From positions 186,001 to 250,000 of the forward strand of contig BGZK01000221.1 in the NCBI GenBank assembly GCA_005406025.1: DNA of 64,000 nt. Reading direction: 5' to 3'. Numbering within the stretch: the first letter of the stretch is position 1; every line of letters starts with the position of its first letter. This document shows positions 53,201 to 62,300 of the stretch, piece by piece. Under the pieces are notes generated by a model, which was not told the DNA's origin, ran no database searches, and saw only the letters and a list, made by a program, of their open reading frames with translations. The DNA is from Eumeta japonica. Lineage: Eukaryota; Arthropoda; Insecta; Lepidoptera; Psychidae. Both the position numbers and the translations under genes were made by a program.

Positions 53201-55213
53201 TGCAGTCTGAACACATTTACACGTTTAAATAGCGTTTTACAATATATATACACATATACATGTCAGTACTGCGAGCTGAATTTGGGAATAAAACCGAGGC
53301 GCATTTGATTAATAAAAAAATGTTATATTTAAATTTATGCCCAGCGAAGCGGATGAGTGACTATTAGTAAAAATTAAAACACACTCGAATCCCTATCATA
53401 CCACTACTTCTTTGGTTTTATAAAGAAATCAATTATTTAGTTTTATAACGAACTAACAATCCGCTCCGGCTTCGTACGAGTAACGGTAATTATCTATAGT
53501 CAGATGAAGTACCGATCATGTGACGAAGTTTAATCCGGTATGTATAAGTACAGTTCCTTGTTACACCAAAAGGAAAATGTGTTAATTTTTGAGAAAAATA
53601 TGACACGAAATTGCTATTTGTTGTGGTAAAGCCATGCTATCGTCAACTTGGCTGCAACACATAAATGGGCCGGCTCGACCGCATACAAGCGTGAAGGATC
53701 AGTTTTCGTTATTACGTCCAGATAGTGAGAGTTCCGGTGGTCTACTCATCCTCCATCAACCCACAACCCCCCTTTAACAGCTCCCTTCTCTCTCCATCAG
53801 CCCACTCCTTCCTTCATCAATTATTTTATTTCCACCCAAGAGGCCGATAACACATTTGTAATTGTGTCCATGCGCAGCGGTGACTATCTATATTATGGTG
53901 GCACGCATGCTCTTTTGCCCCTCGATAATGTTACATAAAAAAAAAAAACAAAAAAATTCTGTTGATCCAATCACTATAAAACTTCATAGGACCACCCGCT
54001 GGGTTACTCCAAAGATTTTCTAAAAAAAAAATATTAAATTCGGACCAGCCGTTTCGATTTTTGTATGTATAGATTGTACAACTATGGTTATTCGGAACAA
54101 ACGTTAACCACAGTAGTCCGACCGTCGCCGCCCGACCTCTAATTGCGTTTCGCTTCTATTAATGACCGTTATCGGCGATACGACAATGAACCGATTTCTC
54201 AACGTAAGCTGTTTAGGAGGCATGGAACTGTGGTCAGGGACCCAAACCAACCTTTTGATACGAAAGCAAGGCCGATCGCTCGGCCATCGATGTCCTTGAC
54301 TTTTTTTTTATACTATTGAAATAAATTTTTGTTTTCATAGTGCTATTCCGATTTTTAAAGTACTTGTCTATGGAAAAATATGTCCTAATATTGTTATTTA
54401 AAACCTAAATCGATTACTGGAGCGGCAATTAATTTCAATAATTTGTTTATGTAAAAGTCGTCTCGTGTTCGTTGGAATTCGAAATGCCCTAATAGTTTTT
54501 CTTACATTAGATATTTCACATATTAATAAAGAAATATGCAAATTTTAGCCGTTCGATAGAGTGCACTCGGCTTATCTATCTGCATTTGAAAAGGTCAAGG
54601 TGTCCTCGCAGAGTGACCACAAAGCATTTGTGTCATGCAGTGATAGAACTTACGAGTAACATATTCAGTTCCGGTTTCAAATCCGGCATGAGACTAAAGT
54701 TTTTTTTTTACCTATTGAAATATGATGAATTGTTAACTTGAATAGGAAATCTCATATGTGTGTAGTCTTAGAAACCGACTTTAAGGAATTTCATTCAAAA
54801 ACTTATATATATAATATAAGCATTCTATTACGATACTTCAAGTTCGCAATTAGACTTCTTTTAATTCCTTATTGATTACATTAATACGTAATTATTATAA
54901 TAATTACTAATATTGAATATGTAGTTTAATTAATCAAGTCATTTTTAAAATTTTCAACCGCTCTTAAAGAGATTGATAAAAAATTCTAAATTTTTATATC
55001 ACGTTTATAAGAATATCCCATAAATATTTTTTTTTGTTACGTATATAAAAATAAACAAATCGGAAAAGGATAATTAGTTTTCTTGTACTATTTTAATCAG
55101 TACGATTGATTTGAAAATTAACGATTTCTAAAATTAAATTAACAAACTGACTCACCCATAACACTGGTCACTGCGCATACAAATAACAAAATATAACAGA
55201 ACGTGAGGCACAT
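41516..55213 (-). CDS. i-type (destabilase-family) lysozyme, secreted, four exons, 153 aa
   Basis: Exons 55213-55156, 48226-48050, 45888-45815 and 41668-41516 join in phase (1, 1, 0) at GT-AG sites. A signal peptide (MCLTFCYILLFVCAVTSVMG) is followed by the invertebrate-type lysozyme fold: CYRCLCHIAGC at 30-40, CTEGYCGPFWISRVYWVDAG at 46-65, EDCARDYHCSLTIIESYM at 81-98, and CNGDGVTDCYDYM with INHHGG at 105-124. Cysteines stand at 30, 33, 35, 40, 46, 51, 83, 89, 105, 113, 127 and 147, as expected for a secreted, disulphide-rich protein. The glutamate found after the CxC motif in active bivalve enzymes (ESGC) is absent (HIAGC), and the partner aspartate before the CGPF block is not evident. Muramidase activity is therefore doubtful, as for several insect members of the family. 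A role in immunity or the gut is only a family-based inference. Confidence 0.93.
42045..42985 (+). pseudogene. Mariner transposase remnant, cecropia/Hsmar1-like
   Basis: Frameshifted but recognisable in order: SVRTT-NWF-like helix-turn-helix region, GNFDVKDE and SGLPVTDKVD, HIRSYNISEELG, VSTHLKKAEYTKNL, the WVPHEL linker (intact, GTCCCACACGAGCTC), LIADDEKWITYDE, RSWSKDEQAPQTTAKP, LLPPDKI, DNAR-like DNARPHTS block (here DNAR replaced around 42737), PPYSPELAPSDFHLF and FVDQKSQNF. Several stops and shifts kill it. Confidence 0.85.
42999..43069. repeat. (CA)n microsatellite
   Basis: About 65 bases of CA repeats at the point where the mariner is interrupted. The neighbouring 89-codon frame (poly Thr-His) is an artefact of the repeat. 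Confidence 0.95.
43525..44965 (+). mobile_element. Jockey-like non-LTR retrotransposon, 5'-truncated
   Basis: A 5'-truncated copy starting within the reverse transcriptase (PITHICNLSPSAGVFP), continuing through ORF remnants to a 3' end with AATAAAG and an (ATT)n tail at about 44944-44960. It lies inside the mariner element and is therefore younger than the mariner insertion. Confidence 0.75.
43540..44262 (+). pseudogene. Jockey-like reverse transcriptase with internal deletion
   Basis: The finger region AFKKSIIHPIFKDGDKRAVS and NYRSLSILLAVSKILGRLMN is followed, after SSSFHF, directly by the region beyond the palm (VCLWLRNNVLTLSPEKSKYI). The stretch that should hold the (Y/F)ADD catalytic motif is gone. 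A stop separates DEYKYLGVLIDYRLSFRPHI and the C-terminal part (LASRIRKLIYIFKSLRHI, YYSLCQSLILYCI), which is normal for the family in order. Confidence 0.8.
45815..45888 (-). CDS. Lysozyme exon 3 (residues 79-103)
   Basis: Acceptor CATTTCAG, donor AAG|GTACCT. Encodes AYEDCARDYHCSLTIIES and YMARFGK, matching the (F)EDCARDxxC...NYMxRF region of insect i-type lysozymes. Confidence 0.94.
46157..46178. repeat. (GT)n microsatellite
   Basis: Short GT run in the second intron of the lysozyme gene. Confidence 0.85.
47110..47180. repeat. Two adjacent stem-loops
   Basis: AGCGGGTTTTC-TGAT-GAAAACCCGCT (47110-47135, 11-bp stem) and AACATAACTGAGA with its complement at 47168-47180 (13-bp stem, 6-base loop). 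Confidence 0.8.
47515..47590. repeat. 25-bp hairpin followed by a 22-base perfect palindrome
   Basis: Arms 47515-47539 and 47542-47566 (GGCGAAAAAAGAGC...AACAAGGCT) pair with one mismatch around two bases. Directly after comes TATACACGTTAT-AACGTGTATA (47569-47590), a perfect palindrome. Confidence 0.85.
47860..47945 (+). repeat. Copy of the 12-base periodic dispersed repeat
   Basis: GAAACCGAGAACAGGATC and CTAGAACCGAGATCTAAATT follow the roughly 12-base pattern, in the second intron of the lysozyme gene. Confidence 0.5.
48050..48226 (-). CDS. Lysozyme exon 2 (residues 20-79)
   Basis: Acceptor TTTGCAG, donor GAAG|GTGAAT. Encodes VKISNLNDTCYRCLC, the CGPFWISRVYWVDAG signature of i-type lysozymes, and MPTLPDDDRSRKE. 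Markedly GC-rich relative to the introns. Confidence 0.95.
48375..48448. repeat. 74-base perfect palindrome with a (TA)n centre
   Basis: AATTTTAATTGGCCACATTT and CTGTA on the left are exactly mirrored on the right around a TA run. Confidence 0.9.
49140..49600. repeat. Dispersed repeat with AAGCTATTGCATAG inverted ends
   Basis: GGCACTCTGGGACTGCCGCG with AAAGCTATTGCATAG (49146-49190) is partly mirrored by CCGCGATAGAAGCTATGCAATAGCTT (49529-49556, shown here in two pieces: CCGCGATAGAAGC, TATGCAATAGCTT). I know this pair from lepidopteran repeats but cannot assign a class. Confidence 0.45.
50181..50258. repeat. 78-base perfect palindrome with a (TA)n centre
   Basis: ATACCAACTGTAGATAT on the left is exactly mirrored by ATATCTACAGTTGGTAT on the right around a long TA run. 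Confidence 0.9.
51395..51520 (-). repeat. GACAGACGGACGGACA-type retroelement end
   Basis: GGACAGACAGACGTGCGGAC, repeated ACGGACGGACA, then ATGGGTACGTGAACCTAAAA. This is the reverse of the fragment at 25075-25260. The region 50940-51400 may be its degraded body. Confidence 0.5.
51720..52130 (+). repeat. Long copy of the 12-base periodic repeat family
   Basis: The leader (GCTGACAGGTGGACGGATTG, CTCAAATAGGGTATAATATT), the array (51960-52060, GTGGGACCGTGATCG-type units) and the tail (GAAATTCTTTCTATG, GGGGCGAACAGTGACAACC) follow the same order as at 33580-34200. Confidence 0.6.
52131..55155 (-). other. Remainder of lysozyme intron 1
   Basis: Apart from the listed repeats and a CCCAGCGAAGCGG end at about 53340, nothing coding was found. 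The block at 54070-54300 is GC-richer and not obviously repetitive; it could hold regulatory sequence, but I have no motif to support that. Confidence 0.4.
53690..54070 (-). repeat. Composite dispersed repeat
   Basis: Pyrimidine-rich CCATCAACCCACAACC and CTTCTCTCTCCATCAG stretches, AAGAGGCCGATAACACATTT, GTGTCCATGCGCAGCGGTGA and a tail with CGGACCAGCCGTTTCGAT. The middle is the reverse of the 'GTCCATGGGCGACG' repeat seen at about 7826. Confidence 0.5.
55156..55213 (-). CDS. Lysozyme exon 1 (signal peptide, residues 1-19)
   Basis: ATG at 55213-55211 and a hydrophobic stretch (FCYILLFVCAV), then the donor G|GTGAGT at 55155. Codon 20 is split and completed at 48226. The match of phase and the signal peptide support this start, although the exon lies 7 kb from exon 2. 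Confidence 0.8.
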
Positions 55214-55881
55214 TATTTATACAGCGAATACTTATATCTGCGCACACACGGAGATAGCTAATGTTAACCACATAAAAAAAGTACTTTCGCTACGTCACGA
55301 ACTTGAACTTAGAAGGAGACTCATCTCTCCCACGGGCGTCCGAATTATAAAGAAAAACTGTGAGCCGGCATCGCCATTTTATAAAGCGGCCGCAAACGGA
55401 TCTGTGCTATACTGGCGGCTAATAAAAAACCGTTTGAATATTTATACAATTGTTCTCGGAACATCCAAAAAAAAAAACACTTTTCGTAAATTGTTGTATA
55501 GGTGTAGTAACGTTCGCACGGACGCGAATGCGTCACTGCCGCGGCAACTCCTGTATTTATCTCGAGAAGAACGAATTGAATCCGCGTCGAACGGTATGAC
55601 GTATCGTGCGTCAATCATTTCAATCATAGACATGGTATCGTTCATGTTTTCTGGGTAACCGTAGGTCTGAACTTGTTTAACCGAAACCAACCATGGACCC
55701 GGCTTCCAGCGGATAGTCTATGATCAATGGTTTTATTGTCTATCCATATGTTAGAGCGCCTTATGGTTTAATTGTATTAAATTGTTGTTCCAGCTAATTA
55801 TAACAAATATTTATTTAATTTTATAAAACTCGCTTTAAGATTTCGACATCCTGATTCGTTCATGATGTAGTGATTCGTTGA

Positions 55882-55921
55882 GATCTACTCTGACTCGTTC
55901 ATCAACGACTCAGAGTAGATC
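55882..55921. repeat. 18-bp stem-loop (one mismatch, 4-base loop)
   Basis: GATCTACTCTGACTCGTT pairs with AACGACTCAGAGTAGATC around CATC. Confidence 0.85.
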
Positions 55922-56760
55922 ACAAGATAGGTCTATGACTTATTTAAGTGCAAACGAACTATTCCACATTTTCATTGGTCTAATTCCAAGCGTCTTCAAA
56001 AAAAAATATTTCATGTTCTGAAATAGAATAAAAAAAATACGTGTTCTATTATTTTAGCGCGAAATTAGGATATATGGACGATATGGTTTTTTCAAATTAG
56101 GAAAAACGCTTAAATGACGTTACGAAATTCTTAATTTTGAAGTAAGAGTTTTGTAACGTCCAAAAATCTGAGTTTGATAGGTAGAAAAATCTGAAACTTA
56201 ATACTGAATTAAGTTTTAAATTTTTCGCTAGGATATGTCGAAATAAAGAAAAAATAATACACACGTGGGATCCGAGCCAAGCAAACCGATCCATCCGGAT
56301 CCAAACATAACTCTATGATATACGTCCTGACCTGCACAATTCCGAGAATCGGCCGGAGGCACTTTAGTTCTCATTAATATTGGATCGCCAACTTGTCCAC
56401 TGCTACATTAGCTCGATAACAACCGTGATGGCCATTCGAAACTCAAGGGTGGGGGCGCGTCCATTTTGAGGCCTGACCTTAAGTCAAGAATAAAAGAATG
56501 CATTGCCCTTGTAACGTACAGATCGCACATTTTACGTACATCCATAGAAATAGAAGCTCATTTTCTTGTATGTTACGTGGTCATGTGACGATTTGATTTT
56601 TTGTTGTAACATATTTACAGTCCCATAAAGCAGACGTTTATCGGCGTTCATTGGGCTGTATAAGGCGCGGTCGATTGGCAAAACCGGCTGAAAGTCTGAG
56701 TTACAATCCATTATAAAATAAATATTTACATTAAACAAATCATTGGATACGGATTTATTT

Positions 56761-56824
56761 GTAAATAATAAATGTTCAATTCGAATTTAAACGTAAATAA
56801 TAAATGTTCAATTCGAATTTAAAC
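56761..56824. repeat. Exact tandem duplication of a 32-base unit
   Basis: Two identical units, GTAAATAATAAATG-TTCAATTCG-AATTTAAAC, lie head to tail with no differences. Confidence 0.95.
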
Positions 56825-59199
56825 AACTGATCCGAAAAATGCTGGTTTAGAATGTTTCTTGCTAAACGAACCATTTCTAATTTGATTGCACCGAAAACAA
56901 TGTAAAATCAGCATAAACGAATTGGATTTGTATAGTTTGGTACCATATTCATACAGAATTTACTATGGTACTTTCTAATATCGATAATGTTAGATAAATA
57001 GTAGAGATGGCGGGCTTAGAAGGAAATAAGTAACATCCCGTATACGTATTATAGAAGCATAAATGATAGAACTAGTGAAATATTATTGAAGTTTTCATGT
57101 TATCTTGTAATATGCGTAACATTTGTTACCCGATTTCGGCACAGGCTAGTGAGGGTCATAATTTTAGTAGTTTATGTATTTCAATGGAAAATGAGAATGT
57201 TTGTTCATGATAGAATAATATACAATAACATATGATAATCGCGAGAATAATTACTTACGTTCTAAGTTTGCATTCCAAAAGGAAGTCTATGGTACATGAC
57301 AATTTACGAATTAAAAAATAAGTATCAATTCCATCAAGAAAAGGTTTAGCATTGCACACTAGACGAGAGAGATCTATATCTTTTTTAAACTAGACAACTG
57401 TTTATAAAGTAAATTGTTTATTTATTTTTTAAATTATACTCATAAATAAAAGTATGATAAAATAAAAACAAACAGATGCACTAACAAATGTAAACAAGTA
57501 ATATAATAATTTATTACCAGGTTACGTTATTGACATTACATATGCATACAAGCTCAATATGTAGCCTTTGTTGAATATAAACACATTCAAAAACATTTTT
57601 AGGTCATGCAACGAATTATAATTAGCGTGTATTTGAATCGACGTCACAGTCAACTGCTTAAAATAATTTTATTATCAAAATACTGAATGTAATAAATATA
57701 TTGTATTAAATTAGGTAAAGTTGGTTTGTACTCCCGAACGATTATATTATTTATTTCCTACAATTGTGTCGAAGTGAGTGTAGACGAAGGTCGAGTGAGC
57801 GGTGACGAGCGATCAGCGAGTTGTCATCAAATTCAAGAGATATGCAGTTCCCTGAACCTTTAAAAATACCATGACCATTGGTAAAATGACCTATGTGTTT
57901 TTAACTTAAGGGGTCTTTATGGCCACGTGGTCTAAAATACGTTTAGTAGGGTTCGCGGTTGCCGATATTACGAAGTCCGTATCATACTAATGTAAGAAAT
58001 ATAATTTGTAATATTTTTAAATGTATCTGGTTTTTTAATTTTGATTTAAATGCCCTAAGTTGAAGGAAAGCACTTTTCGCGTTTCCAGTATTAAATTAGT
58101 AATGTTGTGCAATGCCCTCGCAAGCTTAAAAATGGAACTAAAAATAATTTCTCTTTAAAAATATGTAAGAATAAAATTATCTGAGCATTAACAAGCCACT
58201 TCGATCGCCTCGCCTTTGCCTACGTCGGCGCTTTTGATGTGTGTTTACATTTCATATTTAAATGGATTTATTCTTTGGGGTGGAATTTTCAAGAGGCAAT
58301 AAATCTTGATTGTTTATATCAAACATAATATGTTTCCAACTTGTTTGTTTCAGATGATTCAAGAACATTCTGGAAGGCCAGTTGACGGCTATAAATAATA
58401 AAGTGTGGGCAGTCAGAGATGAGTTTTATTTATATGATTAATGTGTTCACAATTCAAATGTGATAAACGATAAGCGCGCAAATACTTCCATAAAAATTTA
58501 TTGATCTCTGTATTTCTGAATATTTACCTTCTACTTTTCTACGTGTTGACTCCAATCTAATCTCAATCCACGAACTACTAGTAGGGTCATTTCGTAAAAA
58601 TACTAATAACAATAACAAACCCTACAGGATATTTAAGTATTTCATATAATAATTAAACGAAGCCATCAGATTATTGCTTCTTTCTTATTAAAACTTTCAT
58701 ACATGAAATAAACTGAAAGCTTAAAACTATATCATCTGAAAGCCTAAATATTTTCGAATAAGTCGTAAAGTTTCACTGTTTTCGTTCAGCGCAGTGCAAT
58801 TTGATCCTATTATATATTATCTACTACCTACGCGTATTTGAATAGAGAAAAGTTTGACGTTTATTATTTGGCACTACTATAAAGGGTCCTTAAGTGAAAT
58901 AATCGCTCTGCGACTCGGAAAGCACTTTAAATTATCAGTCACTACATTGGCAGCAACAGTAGTTAGCAGCTATCAACCCTCACTGAGTTAGTGTGAGGGC
59001 TCAGATTCCAAAGTCGTTCGAACTGAAATAGAAACAGTATGGGAGGAAGAGATGGACTTGCACTCCGGTGACAAATATATGACACATTAGGGGTTAGTTT
59101 TTTGTCGCATATTCATGCTTATTCGTCGTATAGTAAAATGAAAATTATGTAACAAATTTATTAATCGATACTCGGGTACGAGACATACAATAATTTCAT

Positions 59200-59205
59200 T
59201 TTATT
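59200..59205 (-). terminator. Poly(A) signal of the insulin-like peptide gene
   Basis: AATAAA on the minus strand about 120 bases past the stop codon. Confidence 0.65.
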
Positions 59206-59322
59206 TTATAAATATTACAGATATAATACATAATATGTATCCTTTGACGGTAAACACTTTAGAACATTTTGATGTTAATTTTTTATCAATATCTGACATA
59301 CATGACATATAGGTTTATCAGC

Positions 59323-59522
59323 CTAAGGGCAATAACTGAGCAACTCCTCGATGTAGCACGACTTTAAGCAGCATTCGTCAGCCAAGCCGCCTTGTTGCCT
59401 TTGCCTCTTGCCGTATCGATGTACAGGAAAGTTGTTTTGGGCCTGTTTCGCTTCAAGCCACGGCCAGTCGGGCCAGTCGCCATGTTCTTCTGTGTCGTCT
59501 TCGTATAGAGAAGTTAGAGCAT
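59323..59522 (-). CDS. Insulin-like peptide exon 2 (C-peptide, A chain, residues 65-130)
   Basis: Acceptor ATTATTCCAG at 59523-59532. Encodes NALTSLYEDDTEEHGDWP, the dibasic site, and the A chain to CP and TAG. Confidence 0.95.
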
Positions 59523-61236
59523 CTGGAATAATTCGTGCGATTTTCAAGCTTATGTTATTAAACCTTGTTTATGATTTACCAGCTTTTCCCGATGGCTGTT
59601 TCGCCATGGATGTAGAATGGGCGTCTTTATCTTTTATATCGAGCCGTCGTTCCTTCCATTATTATTTACATCAAATAAAATCAATAATATCTTTATTTCA
59701 TAGGTAATAGAATTACACTTGAAATACGTCATTATTGTATTCTTTTGCTATTAATCTTATCACCCATTCCAAATGCTGATTCGTTTTAAGAAGAATGAGC
59801 AAGAGACTCAAGGTTTGCCCTTTCGTGCTTAAAGATGCAGGATAGATTAGACAATAAAATCACTATAACATTTGAAAATTATATGAAACAACCTGATAGT
59901 CAAGCAGTTCAATCCCATGGTTTTTTTACGTTAATTTCGTTTTTTGTCAGAAACCTTTTTGGGTACAAGTACAAACCTCACCCGAGTTCTGTTCTAATCG
60001 GATAAACGGCTCATAAACGCATAGAAAATAAACAAATACCGAAACATTAGCATGTATTAGATTTAATATCGACTCGTTGGCGGTGATCCAGGATTGTAGG
60101 TCGTGCAAATGTGTAGGGACAGAAGGTTGATATCCAGCTGTCAACGTTTAATAGTTGAAACCAATATTCGCTATATTATACTATTAGACGAAAGATGATT
60201 TTACATCTACAGGTTTTCGGGGGTACATCGATTAAATGATCTCGGGCTTTAGAGTAGCCTTAGAGTAGTAGTAGTAGAGAGCGGGGTTTAGAGTACACTA
60301 CATCTACAGGGCTGTCTATGACGCGCCAACGTCATCGTCAAACGAATGGGACGCTGCTATAGGGAGACTTTTCTCTAGATAGTCACGTCAGTTCCGCTGG
60401 AAATTCAAACAGAACGATAATAGTCATATAATTAATTTCAACACACGTTTCAAATCAACACAACACGTTGGGAGTTAATCTTCCGAAACGAATTTTTACC
60501 ATATTTGTGTGAACGAAAAGGTTAACTAAAAAAAAATGTATATTTCTCCTTGCGGGGCGAGGGGATCACAAAACCCATTATGAGCTGACTGGATTTGTTT
60601 AACTTACACGGACTATAAACTCTGAACACTGAGTTGACAATGTTGTCAGCCCCAAGGCATAACGACTTCATCTGACGCGAAAGATACGTAAGTTATCAAG
60701 TCTTACGGTAGTCATCGACAAACGTGCATCACGTTTTTTTAGGCAATGCATAAAATTGTATTTGAAATATTAGAATCGGATATAGACTGAACCGAATTCA
60801 TCCATTATAAATTTAATATATTGATTTCTGCCGAAACCCTGCAGTTCAAGGGCTAATTGAGCAACTCCAAAAGAATGCACTTTTACTTACTTCTTGTTAT
60901 ATATTTCTGTTGCATTTACAAAATTGCCCCCATCAAATGTCACACGTCGAAAGTTAAGATTTTATACACATCCGAGATTAGTTTTCTTATATAGCAAAAA
61001 CGTAAATTTTCAATTTTCAGGAAATATCTTGAAACAGACTCACTTAGAGCAGGCAGCGGCATTAGATTTCTCTTCCCCAGCGCTTCAGGGACGCCATAGC
61101 AAGCCAGCACGTACGCCCTGGACAGGTCTGTACTGCAGAGGGTCTTCAGTTTGGTCCCGGGACTGGGCACGCGTTCAACAGCGCCTCCCAGTTGTGCCGC
61201 GACAACGGCGGTAAATAACACTAATGCTATATGCAT
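59323..61236 (-). CDS. Insulin-like peptide precursor (bombyxin/insulin family), two exons, 130 aa
   Basis: Exons 61236-61044 and 59522-59323 join in phase 1 at GT-AG sites; the intron lies in the C-peptide, its classic place in insulin genes. A signal peptide (MHIALVLFTAVVAAQLGGA) is followed by a B chain with LCSTDLSRAYVLACYG, where Cys34 and Cys46 have the canonical spacing of 11. Then come GKR (54-56), a C-peptide rich in Asp, Glu and Trp (DWPDWPWLEA), YGKR (101-104), and an A chain GLADECCLKSCYIEELLSYC with the CC-x3-C-x8-C pattern (115, 116, 120, 129). This gives the six cysteines of a two-chain insulin. The gene product should be secreted, cut at both dibasic sites, and act as a hormone or growth factor on an insulin or relaxin-type receptor. 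The A chain is bombyxin-like, but the B chain has Ser instead of the usual Gly after the first cysteine. Many bombyxin genes lack introns, and this one has one. Relation to IGF-like or gonadulin forms is open. Confidence 0.94.
61044..61236 (-). CDS. Insulin-like peptide exon 1 (signal peptide, B chain, residues 1-64)
   Basis: ATG at 61236-61234 in good context (AAAC ATG), 64 codons plus one base, then the donor A|GTGAGT at 61043. GC-rich compared with its flanks. The start is supported by the signal peptide and by an initiator 28 bases upstream. Confidence 0.94.
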
Positions 61237-61262
61237 GTTTGCTGCAACGTTACTGTTATGTT

Positions 61263-61293
61263 ACTGATATAGAGCTATCTATGAATATAAATA
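61263..61293 (-). promoter_or_regulatory. TATA box and initiator of the insulin-like gene
   Basis: On the minus strand TATTTATA (61293-61286) stands 28 to 21 bases before the A of TCAGT (61265), the arthropod initiator. This is the normal TATA-to-start spacing and gives a leader of about 28 bases before the start codon. Confidence 0.75.
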
Positions 61294-61297
61294 AAAT

Positions 61298-61545
61298 TTA
61301 GTTTGTTTGTTACTGCTAATCTCTGAAACGGCAGGAAGGAGTGTAATCGAATTTGGCATGGAGGTAGATTATTTTCGAGGATACGATGTTTTTATCCCAA
61401 AAGCAAAAAATAGCTGCAATATGTGCAATATAAATGTTGCAGCTATTTTTAAGAGAGGATCAAGTTTGGTAGCAGGACCGGCAATGGAATAGAGAACAGG
61501 ACCCGGATCGAAGTTGAGAACGAGATCGAGATCGGAAATAGTTAT
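61298..61545 (+). repeat. Copy of the 12-base periodic repeat family next to the insulin-like promoter
   Basis: Leader-like sequence (GTGTAATCGAATTTGGCATG, GAGGTAGATTATTTTCGAGG) and an array (AGAACAGGACCCGGATCG, GAACGAGATCGAGATCGG). A small perfect stem AATAGCTGCAA/TTGCAGCTATT lies between them. The copy begins within about 10 bases of the TATA box. Confidence 0.6.
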
Positions 61546-61859
61546 TGCTAAATTGTAATTTAGGTCGTTGTGTAAATGGAAAACGCTTGGTCCTATGTAT
61601 ATAAACGAAAAGTCGTTTGTTAGTAAACGGTTGCGCCGATTTAGTTCTTATATTTCTATATACATGTACATACACACACACACATACACGCATACAAACA
61701 TATGTATAAAACTGAGAAAAGAAACATTGGAAAAGTTGCCCGGAAAACTTGAAATTTCACGAAAAATATAAAGTGTTTTTTTAATAGATTTTTGAATGAA
61801 CTCATGACCCTAACCATCGATTCGAACGATGAATTTACATAATTCATTTTTTATTCAGA

Positions 61860-62300
61860 ACCAAAAGCAAGATCAGAATTTAGATCGATATCGATCCATA
61901 TAAAAGATGAATTAATTCAAATTAAAGAAAATAATTGCTTGTACGTTTGTCCCGTCTGCGTGCTTAAACCATTGATCCGATTACGGTGACACCGTGGGGA
62001 TAAGTTACATGCACGCCTGGAAAGGTTTCGAAAAAAGAAAACTAATAAGTACTCGCTATCGGAATTGAAAGCGGAACGAAGAGCAGAAACGAGAACGAGA
62101 CCAGGATCAGAATCGAATGTGGGACGTAGACCGAATTGAGAACGGGACGAGGTCGAAAACGAGTGTGGGGATAAGATCAGATTCAAAAGTGTGACCGGGA
62201 TCGAAACCAAAAGCGAGACCGAGATTGAAATTGATAATTACATCGATCGATATAAAAGAAGAAGGAATGCATTTTACGTTCATTCCAGAATGAAGGTATA
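61860..62300 (+). repeat. Longest copy of the 12-base periodic dispersed repeat
   Basis: About 190 bases of units such as GAACGAGACCAGGATCAG, GTGTGACCGGGATCGAAACC and AAAGCGAGACCGAGATTG, then GATCGATATAAAAGAAGAAG. The minus frame 61917-62210 is an artefact of the period. Confidence 0.65.

Larger units (their letters stand above)
55214..59199. other. Intergenic DNA between the lysozyme and insulin-like genes
   Basis: No supported gene. The overlapping frames at 55203-55690 lie directly upstream of the lysozyme start and have no motif; they more likely mark the leader and promoter of that gene. No TATA box at a useful distance was found there, so a non-coding first exon further up is possible. 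Confidence 0.4.

Noticed and set aside
54610..54710. tRNA-like box B (GGTTTCAAATCC) followed by a T run
   Set aside because: No matching box A at the right distance and no defined borders, so too weak to call a SINE.
58341..58400. TTTGTTTCAG followed by a short open frame, stop and AATAATAAAG, which looks like a plus-strand terminal exon
   Set aside because: The frame is about ten codons in either phase, with no partner exon and no recognisable peptide; it is probably chance.
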